DNA of 64,000 bases from an uncultured Christensenellaceae bacterium. GTDB lineage: Bacteria > Bacillota > Clostridia > Christensenellales > UBA3700. The translations under genes were made by a program, and so were the position numbers. Below are positions 8,476-15,844 of this stretch, piece by piece (within the stretch, counting starts at the first letter, position 1; each line of letters begins with the position of its first letter). A model generated the notes under the pieces. That model saw nothing but the letters and a program-made list of their open reading frames with translations. It was not told where the DNA came from and did no database searches. The DNA lies in assembly GCA_910588545.1 (NCBI GenBank), contig CAJUOU010000003.1, forward strand, positions 62,001 through 126,000, in the 5' to 3' direction.

Positions 8476-9390
8476 TTACCGTCTAAGTAGTTTTCCTACT
8501 CTGTTCATCATTGACGTTTTGTGGTCAAACATCGAGTGTGCATATCTATTTAACGTAATTGTAGGGTTTGCATGTCCCAAAATTTCCGACAATGTTTTAA
8601 CATCCATACCGCACTCTAACGCACGTGTTGCAAAAGTATGTCTTAAGGAGTGGAAGCCCTTGTGAGCAATGCCCAAATCCAACAACATTTTTTCAAAAAA
8701 CCTTTGATATGTCCTTACACCCGAGCCATAGTCTGTCCTGCCTGGGATAACATACTTGGACTCCGCATTTCTTCTCATAACTTTAAGATAAGGCACAAGC
8801 TGTTTAGGCATTGGTATTATCCTTTGAGAAGTATGTGTCTTAGGGGTGTCGATTACTTTTACATAGCCGCTCTCCCCCCAACTGTCGTGACAAGACTTGG
8901 AAACTTTGATAACGCACTTTCTCATATCCAAATCCGACCACTCAAGTGCCAACAACTCGCCTAAACGAATACCTGTATAAAGTGTCAAAAGCACACCGAA
9001 ATACTTTGGTTTGTCAATAAAGACGATAAAGTTTTCAAGCTTTCTTTGCTCATAGATTGAAAAACACTCCACACGTTTTAGCTGTTGCTTTGGACGGGTA
9101 AGATAGTTTGAATATTCCTTGTCTATTATATCCAATTCCACAGCCTTGACAAGCGACAACTTTAATAGTGAAATCATTCCGTGAATCGTTGCACTTGCAT
9201 ATCCTTGATACATTTTTGTGTTGACAAATTGCTGCAACACAGCTGTCGACAACTCGTTCAAGTGATATTCACCTAGCTCAGGCAAAATATGAGCTTTTGC
9301 TAAATGACAATACTTTTCGTATGTCCTTTCCTTTACTTGTGACTTTACATAGCAGTTAAGCCACTCACTGCACCATTGTTTGTAAACCAT
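8476..9390 (-). CDS. Site-specific tyrosine recombinase (integrase family)
   Basis: About 304 residues. N-terminal SAM-like core-binding domain (residues about 1-100, WLNCYVKSQVKERTYEKYC) and C-terminal catalytic domain with the full R-H-R-H-Y set: Arg in TGIRLGEL, Lys in DTPKTHTSQR, HSLRHTFATR, LGHANPT and the Tyr nucleophile in LNRYAHS. The start at 9390 has GGAGG at 8 bp; the ATG 15 bp further upstream overlaps that site. No excisionase, replication gene or att repeat is visible beside it. It could be a resolvase-type housekeeping enzyme or a relic of an excised element. Confidence 0.9.
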   Translation of the reverse strand: MVYKQWCSEWLNCYVKSQVKERTYEKYCHLAKAHILPELGEYHLNELSTAVLQQFVNTKMYQGYASATIHGMISLLKLSLVKAVELDIIDKEYSNYLTRPKQQLKRVECFSIYEQRKLENFIVFIDKPKYFGVLLTLYTGIRLGELLALEWSDLDMRKCVIKVSKSCHDSWGESGYVKVIDTPKTHTSQRIIPMPKQLVPYLKVMRRNAESKYVIPGRTDYGSGVRTYQRFFEKMLLDLGIAHKGFHSLRHTFATRALECGMDVKTLSEILGHANPTITLNRYAHSMFDHKTSMMNRVGKLLRR

Positions 9391-9602
9391 AATTGGTTCC
9401 TCCATAAAAAAATTTATTTCACTTTTAAAAAAGTGATACTTTAATTATAATTCACAATTTGGCAGTTTTAAATATTTTTTCTTTACTTTTTCCGAAAATT
9501 TACATATATTTTTAATAATTATTTTACATTGATTTTATTTTAGAGATTTTTTCTCACATAATTATTAAATAATTTTAACTTTTACTATACATTTGTTTTA
9601 TT

Positions 9603-9631
9603 TTGACATATTGCAAAAATTGCGGTATAAT
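9603..9631 (+). promoter_or_regulatory. Consensus promoter of the PI-PLC gene
   Basis: TTGACA (9603-9608), 17 bp, TATAAT (9626-9631): a perfect sigma-A match, about 105 bp before the start codon. The rest of 9391-9736 is very AT-rich and shows nothing else. Confidence 0.85.
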
Positions 9632-9736
9632 ACTCATATACAAAGCTATTTGTAAAAAATATTGTTTATATCTATTAAATAAATATAAATTCTTTTACAA
9701 ATGCTTACAAACAAATTAATTTACGGGAATTATATT

Positions 9737-10774
9737 ATGAAAAAACACAAATCACTACTGCTTATTTTGATTATTGCGGTTGCAATACTGACTTTTTCTC
9801 TTTCTGCGTGTGCAAAAACGCAACCTGCGGAGCTTACACCCGAGAAAGCTGCTTTTTACAAAAGTTGGATGAGTCATTTAGATGATAACACTCGCATAAA
9901 AAACGTAGCGATACTCGGCTCTCACGATAGTGGTATATCCACTACAACAAGCATTATTAAGGATATGACTAAAACTCAAGACCTTACCATTGCAGAACAA
10001 TTAAATTACGGCTGCAGATATTTTGATATTCGGGTAAGCAAAAATAAAAAGGGCGATTTGACAATATTTCACAGCATTGATACTACGGGCGAAAAATTTA
10101 CCGATATAGCAAACGGTCTTGTAAATTTTTTAAAGGAAAATCCAAGCGAGTTTTTAGTGCTTGATTTTCAACACTTTAACAATGAATCTCAACTATCTGT
10201 AATAGATGTTATAAACAGTAGCGGACTTATTGATTATGCCATAAAAAACAATACAACTATGTCCGACCTTGATTTTGCAGATAGTTTGACTGTACAAGAT
10301 ATGAGAGGAAAAGCGATATTAATTTGGGGTAGCAATCAAGCAAATGATAGTACTTACCCTTATCTTTTTAGACGAAACAACGATAAATGTACCATCGAAA
10401 ACGCCGTGTTGGACTCGCTATACCTAAGTGAAGACAACAAAAAACCAAGTGAAAAATTTATTGAGGAAACAATACCCAAGTACTTTGAGCATATCATCGC
10501 AACAGAAAAGGGCTTAACCGTACTTCAAGCACAGCTGACTGCAAAAGGATTGGATAATCTTAAAAATTTGGAAAACAGTCACAACGAAAATATGAGCAAA
10601 TTTATAAGAAGCATTGGGGATAATAAAATTTACCTTAATGCGGTAAATATAATTATGCGTGACTTTATCGGCAGTGATTTGGAAAAGACAAACAGCGTAC
10701 TTTACCTAAACGTACTGAAAAACAATATAAAAGCTGTTAGCACCGCATTATTTTCAAACCATACGAAAAATTAG
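9737..10774 (+). CDS. PI-PLC X-domain phosphodiesterase, lipoprotein
   Basis: 345 residues. The lipoprotein signal peptide ends in a lipobox (FSLSAC, Cys at about residue 24), so it should be anchored outside the membrane. The phosphatidylinositol-specific phospholipase C X domain is recognised from VAILGSHDSG (first catalytic His), GCRYFDIRV and LTIFHSID (second catalytic His), then EFLVLDFQHF. These enzymes cleave phosphatidylinositol or related phosphodiester headgroups by general acid-base catalysis. The ATG at 9737 is preceded by GGGA and starts the signal peptide (MKKHKSLLL). It ends with TAG and is followed after 123 bp by a separately promoted metallophosphoesterase. Confidence 0.88.
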   Translation: MKKHKSLLLILIIAVAILTFSLSACAKTQPAELTPEKAAFYKSWMSHLDDNTRIKNVAILGSHDSGISTTTSIIKDMTKTQDLTIAEQLNYGCRYFDIRVSKNKKGDLTIFHSIDTTGEKFTDIANGLVNFLKENPSEFLVLDFQHFNNESQLSVIDVINSSGLIDYAIKNNTTMSDLDFADSLTVQDMRGKAILIWGSNQANDSTYPYLFRRNNDKCTIENAVLDSLYLSEDNKKPSEKFIEETIPKYFEHIIATEKGLTVLQAQLTAKGLDNLKNLENSHNENMSKFIRSIGDNKIYLNAVNIIMRDFIGSDLEKTNSVLYLNVLKNNIKAVSTALFSNHTKN

Positions 10775-10833
10775 AAAAAAACGACACATTCAAATTGTTT
10801 TTGCCATAAAAAACAACTTCATAAGATTTTGTA

Positions 10834-10862
10834 TTGACATACGGCGGAAAAAAATATATACT
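10834..10862 (+). promoter_or_regulatory. Promoter of the second metallophosphoesterase gene
   Basis: TTGACA (10834-10839), 17 bp, TATACT (10857-10862), 35 bp before the ATG. Confidence 0.75.
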
Positions 10863-10897
10863 TTAGTTATAAAATAATTTATTTTGCAGGGAAAATT

Positions 10898-12469
10898 ATG
10901 TTTAAAGAAAAATTAAAAGAAGTGTTTGACAGTAAACTTAAAATTGCCGCAACAATATGCAGTGTAGTTTGGTTTATCCTATATTTTGCACTCGGAGCAA
11001 ATATTTTTGATAATATGTGGAATACATCGCCTGCCCTTCCTTTTATCGGAGGAGTATTTGCACTTATTCCTATAATATTGCAAACGGTAAATTTGCTGTT
11101 TTGGAAAAACAAGTGGCTTGATATATGCGTGATTGCGGAAAGCTTGGCATTTATTTTGCTACATTTTTTCTTTTTTGCATTTGTGTTATCCAAACTAAGT
11201 TATTTTTTAATAACGGGCACTCCTTATTTTATTACTATAGGGTTGATTGCTTTAATTGCTTTTTTTGTTTTCGTATTTCCCAAACTTCAAAAAATATTAA
11301 AACAAATAACTGCTGTAGGACTGACCGTAATTATTTTGATAATATGTATAATATGTTTGTTTGATGCAACACCTTTCTACGTAAGCGCTGGGGCTACGGT
11401 ATTTGCAGTAGAAGACGAATATCAAATTGCTTTTGCAACTTCACATAAGTCCACGGGAGCTATAGAAATAGACGGAACAACTTACTACGACCAAACCGAC
11501 GGACAAAACAACATATCTACGTTGCACAAAATTAGTGTTCCTGCAGACAAATTGGACATCAATAAAAAATATTCCGTAATAACACAAAGCGTACCTATCA
11601 ATTCCGCTTATCTTCCATCCAAAGGCAGAGTGATTAAAAACGATTATACTTTTAGACCGATTGATGAGAGTGACGGTATTCAAATTTATAACCTATCCGA
11701 TACTCACGAGTGTATTGGCGGGCCTGTAAATGCAGCATCTTACTTTGGCGATAAATTAGATTTGTTGATTTTAAACGGAGATATAATAAACGATATTTCG
11801 GGTGAGTCACAAATAGCGATAATATATAAAATAGCAAACAAAATTACAAACGGTAGCAGACCCGTAATATTTACCCGCGGCAATCACGAATGCAACGGCA
11901 AATTGGCAGCAGACCTTGGCAAATATGTCGGCTCTACCAATAACGGAATGTACTATACCTACAGTATTGGAAATACTATTTCCATGTTAGTATTGGACAC
12001 CAATAACGATATGGCGGACGACAATAAATTGCTTAGCCCTATAGCCAACTTTGATATTGTACGTAAAGAACAAACGGAATGGATAAAACAAAATTCCGAT
12101 TGGAACAAGGACTATCAATTCAGATTTGTTGTAGCACACATGGCTTATCCGTTATCCGGTTATATTGAAGATAAAAATTCTTGGAGCGGTTGGGCAAAAG
12201 AATTAGTAAGCCTTACAAACGGAAAAACAGATTTGTTGCTAAGCGGACACTCTCACAAAACTGACTTTATAAAAGCAGGTACGGATGACAATAAGATTGC
12301 CGATTTCCCTGTACTTCGCGGGTCGCTAAGGAGCAACAAGTACAGTAATAAAGAGGGCGTTTCTCCAAACGAGTTCACAGGCACAGCGATTGAAATAATA
12401 GGCGGCAAAATAAATGTCAAGTTTACCAATGCCAAGGGCGAAATCAAAAACGAATTTTGGCTTAACTAA
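10898..12469 (+). CDS. Multi-pass membrane metallophosphoesterase
   Basis: 523 residues. The first 165 hold about five hydrophobic helices; an extracellular beta domain and a calcineurin-like phosphoesterase follow. Metal-site motifs: IYNLSDTHEC (D-x-H), DLLILNGDIIND, FTRGNHEC (GNHE), FVVAHMAYP and LLLSGHSHKT (GHSH). The start has AGGG at 7 bp and its own promoter 35 bp upstream. Together with the PI-PLC gene it forms the only plus-strand pair in this region. The substrate is unknown; headgroup or phosphate-ester hydrolysis outside the cell fits the context. Confidence 0.88.
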   Translation: MFKEKLKEVFDSKLKIAATICSVVWFILYFALGANIFDNMWNTSPALPFIGGVFALIPIILQTVNLLFWKNKWLDICVIAESLAFILLHFFFFAFVLSKLSYFLITGTPYFITIGLIALIAFFVFVFPKLQKILKQITAVGLTVIILIICIICLFDATPFYVSAGATVFAVEDEYQIAFATSHKSTGAIEIDGTTYYDQTDGQNNISTLHKISVPADKLDINKKYSVITQSVPINSAYLPSKGRVIKNDYTFRPIDESDGIQIYNLSDTHECIGGPVNAASYFGDKLDLLILNGDIINDISGESQIAIIYKIANKITNGSRPVIFTRGNHECNGKLAADLGKYVGSTNNGMYYTYSIGNTISMLVLDTNNDMADDNKLLSPIANFDIVRKEQTEWIKQNSDWNKDYQFRFVVAHMAYPLSGYIEDKNSWSGWAKELVSLTNGKTDLLLSGHSHKTDFIKAGTDDNKIADFPVLRGSLRSNKYSNKEGVSPNEFTGTAIEIIGGKINVKFTNAKGEIKNEFWLN

Positions 12470-12535
12470 TTATTTTACAGTTAATTAAATTTATTAAAAC
12501 TATTTACTTTATTAGCTTTTAAAATTAAGTTGTAT

Positions 12536-12567
12536 AAAAAACACCGCCTCTAAAGCGGTGCTTTTTT
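12536..12567. terminator. Bidirectional terminator between convergent genes
   Basis: AAAAAACACCGC-CTCTAAA-GCGGTGCTTTTTT. It ends the plus-strand metallophosphoesterase and, in reverse, the minus-strand DUF4091 gene. Confidence 0.88.
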
Positions 12568-12610
12568 GATTTAATATCGATTTTTGTAAGCTTTTTACTT
12601 AAAACCTATT

Positions 12611-14236
12611 TTATTCCGCGATTGCTTGCTTTATCGCAGCATTTATTTTTTCACGGGTTGCAAGTTGCCAATCGTCACAATGAGGATATTGGGCAAATGT
12701 AATAGGCTCAATACCATCCTCCAATATTTGCATTGTTTTTTCCTTTCCTATCAAACTCTCAAGTAGTTGCAATGCCCTCATATCTTGGAAAGCATCGTAA
12801 AACACTTTAAGTCTTAGCGAAATCAATGGCGTACCATTATCCCCGGGATATACAACAAACGAATCGCCTGACGGGAAACTACCGCCCGCATCTGTCTCCG
12901 TAAACGGGTCAACAGGTCCGGTAGAAAACTGTTTGTACCAAAAGTTATATCCCCAATGCAAAAAGCCTTTTACATTAAATTTATACATTTGATAGCCTAA
13001 AACTCTGTTACGTTGAGATGGCATAGAGAAGAATTTGTTCGAAACACCTTTTACCTGAACGCAGCAGTAATATGTCCACAAATCCGAAACATTGCCTATA
13101 AACAGCTCGATATGGTCATTTGCTGGAACAGGCAATTTTACAAGACCTTTTTTATAAAATTTATAATTGCTCAAAGCATCCATAATTTTATACTCGCCAA
13201 ACAACTCATTTACTATATTGCTTGCTTTGCGATAATGCCTTGCAATGGCAGCAAACGGCTCGTCGGATACATGGAAATACACTTTATCTTCCAAGCCCTT
13301 TTCCTTAAGATAAGGTTTGAACACCTCTGCAAAAGCAGTAAGGAAACTGCGATATGCCTTTCCTGAAGCTTTGGTATCCCAACCGAAAATGCGTTTTTGC
13401 ACGCCGTCTACCTCTGCAATAATTTTAGGGCATTTTTTCGCCCCCCATTGAGTGAAGAAATGCGATAACTCCAAATATTTTATGCCTACTTCATCGCAAA
13501 TTGCTATCCATTTGTCAAGATTTGTAAAATCAAATTTATACTCTCCGCTTGTCACTTTTACCCCAACTAATTGAACAGTTGGTCTCTCCCCGCCAACCTT
13601 TGTATCAAGCGGCGGTGTAAATAGCGGTGTTAAAACCATATTCATACCGTGGTCTACGGCAACTTTTAAAAAGTTTTTAACATACTCCCAATATTTATCG
13701 GAAAAAACTTCTACATTATAATGTGTTGCAATGCAATCTGTATGAAACCAATTTGTATTTATCAATGTTTGAGCAGGTAGTTGCGCGTCAATCACATCCA
13801 AAGTGAAATCGATAGTCTGTACGTCCTCCCCACAAGTTAAAGCAACATTTATTTTTTGTTCCCCTGCCACAAGCGTCGGGTTTGGTACAACCTCTAACCA
13901 AATGCTATTCCACTTGTTTGCTTTTGCATTAAAGCAACCCTCCAACAGGCGTAACAACTCGGGGAAATAACCGGATTTTTTCCTTAATGTATAGTTATCT
14001 TGCAAAGCGTGTACAGGATTTTTGGAATATATCTCCTCCACATAATAAACATTTATGCAATCTTTAAACTTACAATCGACTTTTACATTTACCTCGCAAT
14101 CGGAATCGTTACAAAAAGCTACTTGGAGTTGCACTCTTTCATTGCTCAAACAGCTTAGCTTTGTAAACGGTTGAGCGGTAGGCTCTTCGTCCGAAAACAC
14201 TTTTATAAGTGAACTTAAAGGAATAATTTTTAACAT
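12611..14236 (-). CDS. DUF4091 domain protein (glycoside hydrolase-like)
   Basis: 541 residues, no signal peptide. An N-terminal beta-sandwich (about 1-160) is followed by a TIM-barrel-like domain with DUF4091 hallmarks: TNWFHTDCIATHYNVEVF, then GVKYLELSHFFTQWGAKKCP-like strands (here EVGIKYLELSHFFTQWG), YFHVSDEPF with a likely catalytic acid, and the C-terminal GFLHWGYNFWYKQ...VYPG...SLRLKVFYDAFQDMRAL block. The family is common in gut Firmicutes and is thought to act on glycans, without a well defined substrate. The ATG at 14236 has AGGAG at 7 bp. Flanking terminators suggest a single-gene unit. Confidence 0.88.
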   Translation of the reverse strand: MLKIIPLSSLIKVFSDEEPTAQPFTKLSCLSNERVQLQVAFCNDSDCEVNVKVDCKFKDCINVYYVEEIYSKNPVHALQDNYTLRKKSGYFPELLRLLEGCFNAKANKWNSIWLEVVPNPTLVAGEQKINVALTCGEDVQTIDFTLDVIDAQLPAQTLINTNWFHTDCIATHYNVEVFSDKYWEYVKNFLKVAVDHGMNMVLTPLFTPPLDTKVGGERPTVQLVGVKVTSGEYKFDFTNLDKWIAICDEVGIKYLELSHFFTQWGAKKCPKIIAEVDGVQKRIFGWDTKASGKAYRSFLTAFAEVFKPYLKEKGLEDKVYFHVSDEPFAAIARHYRKASNIVNELFGEYKIMDALSNYKFYKKGLVKLPVPANDHIELFIGNVSDLWTYYCCVQVKGVSNKFFSMPSQRNRVLGYQMYKFNVKGFLHWGYNFWYKQFSTGPVDPFTETDAGGSFPSGDSFVVYPGDNGTPLISLRLKVFYDAFQDMRALQLLESLIGKEKTMQILEDGIEPITFAQYPHCDDWQLATREKINAAIKQAIAE

Positions 14237-14360
14237 AACTCTCTCCTGATATTACTGATATATTGTAATAATTATACCATATAACAAACAATATTTCAAT
14301 ACTTTTTTTATTTCCGTAAATTATCTTATATATCTAATTATTTATATTGCATTAAAAGAG

Positions 14361-14396
14361 CAAAAAAAATTGCCCGTTTTAATTAAACAGACAATT
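14361..14396 (-). terminator. Terminator after the FAD/Rieske gene
   Basis: On the minus strand AATTGTCTGTTT pairs with AAACGGGCAATT (two G-U pairs) around a short loop, followed by eight T. Confidence 0.8.
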
Positions 14397-14419
14397 TAAT
14401 ATCGATTTTTGAACTATTT

Positions 14420-15718
14420 TTATAATTTTGCATCTTTAGTAGCAGGGTTATTTATCATTTTCCCGTTACTCTCAAACCTTGAGCCATGACAACTGCAATC
14501 CCAACTATGTTCCCTTTTGTTATACTTTAATGCACATCCTAAATGCGGGCAACGTTTAATTGTCGGACACAACATATTTACCACAACAGCGCCTATATTA
14601 GCAAACAGTTGCATTCTTAAAACACGTCTTTTTGTAGCAAAAGTTTTTGCAAATTCATTATCCTTGCCGCAAACAATGTCTTTTAAAACCATAGCCCCTA
14701 CCATAGAGCCTGTCATTCCCCACAAATTAAATCCTGTTGTTACAAACACGTTATTAAGATTCCCGTATCTACCTATATATGGCATATCGTCAAGGGTTAC
14801 ACAATCTTGATTTGCCCACAAATATTTGACTTCCGCATCAGGATAAAACTTGTCCTTAAAGTCTTTCAACTGCTCTAGTGCTTTGGTTTTGCAACCCGTT
14901 CTGTGTTCTCCTTTGCCGACTATCAATAAATCATTGTAATTCCTAAAATAAAAACCCTCTTCCTTATCGTCTATAAAACTGCCATTCAACTTGTTTTCAA
15001 CTTGCAAAGCCATAACGTATGAACGTTTTTGGTGCATTTTGATAAAAAACCAACCGTGTGTATTGATAAACGGAAAGTGACTTGCAACAATCGCTTGCTT
15101 AAACTTTATATTGCCTTTATCGGTAAAAGCCATGTCGCCGTCAATCTTTTTTACAAATGTGTTTTCGTATATTTTTAGTTTTTCGGCTAGTTTGTACAAA
15201 AATTTCAACGGATGAAACTGTGCCATATCATTAAATTTAACGGCACTTCTTATATCGTAAGGCAATTCCGTTTCAAAAACAAGCTCGGCATCATATCCAA
15301 GTTTTTTCAAAGCCTTTACTTCGTCATTCAAATTGTAATCTTTAGAGTACATGTACGACGGAGTTATTTCAAAATCGCAATCGATTTGCTCCCTGTTTAT
15401 AAGTTGCTTAAACTCCTCTACAGCGGATAAATTTGCCATCAAATAATTTTTGGCATTTTCCTCGCCGTAATACTTTATTAAATCTTTATACGGCGTATCA
15501 TGTTGCGCTGTAATTACTGCGGTGGTTTTTGCAGTCATACCACTTCCTATTTGTGCCCCCTCAACCAAAACAACATTTTTACCCTCACGCATTAAATAGT
15601 ACGCGGTCAATATACCTGCCATTCCTCCACCAATAACCAATATATCGCAGCCTATGTCTCTGTTTAACTGTTCAAATTCTTTTTTCTGCGAAAACTCGCT
15701 CCATACACTTTTATCCAT
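14420..15718 (-). CDS. FAD-dependent oxidoreductase with C-terminal Rieske cluster
   Basis: 432 residues. The DadA/GlyOx-type FAD domain starts with a dinucleotide-binding motif (DILVIGGGMAGILTAYYLMR, residues about 25-44) and ends with GFNLWGMTGSMVGAMVLKD. The last 50 residues carry a Rieske [2Fe-2S] site, CPHLGC and CSCHGSRF (Cys-His pairs), then NGKMINNPATKDAKL. The Rieske part is minimal, lacking the N-terminal strands of a full domain; I believe related clostridial proteins show the same. It probably oxidises an amine or amino acid in the cytoplasm; the substrate is unknown. No clear ribosome site precedes the ATG at 15718. Confidence 0.88.
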   Translation of the reverse strand: MDKSVWSEFSQKKEFEQLNRDIGCDILVIGGGMAGILTAYYLMREGKNVVLVEGAQIGSGMTAKTTAVITAQHDTPYKDLIKYYGEENAKNYLMANLSAVEEFKQLINREQIDCDFEITPSYMYSKDYNLNDEVKALKKLGYDAELVFETELPYDIRSAVKFNDMAQFHPLKFLYKLAEKLKIYENTFVKKIDGDMAFTDKGNIKFKQAIVASHFPFINTHGWFFIKMHQKRSYVMALQVENKLNGSFIDDKEEGFYFRNYNDLLIVGKGEHRTGCKTKALEQLKDFKDKFYPDAEVKYLWANQDCVTLDDMPYIGRYGNLNNVFVTTGFNLWGMTGSMVGAMVLKDIVCGKDNEFAKTFATKRRVLRMQLFANIGAVVVNMLCPTIKRCPHLGCALKYNKREHSWDCSCHGSRFESNGKMINNPATKDAKL

Positions 15719-15796
15719 ACAATTAGTTTGTTCATTTTATTAAAATTATTACTACATTTTATAAATAACCCGATTTTCGCAGCATTTTTTTATTTT

Positions 15797-15838
15797 TACA
15801 ATGAAAAACAAGGTCAAAATTTTGACCTTGTTTTGCTT
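15797..15838 (-). terminator. Terminator after the large dockerin protein gene
   Basis: Palindrome AAAACAAGGTCAAA/TTTGACCTTGTTTT with T-run. The same hairpin with minor changes follows the paralogue at 61350. Confidence 0.85.
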
Positions 15839-15844
15839 TTGTTG

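Noticed and set aside
8476..9390. Tyrosine recombinase as the integrase of the 36-46 kb island
   Set aside because: It is 27 kb away, outside the direct repeats, and nothing links it to the transketolase end.
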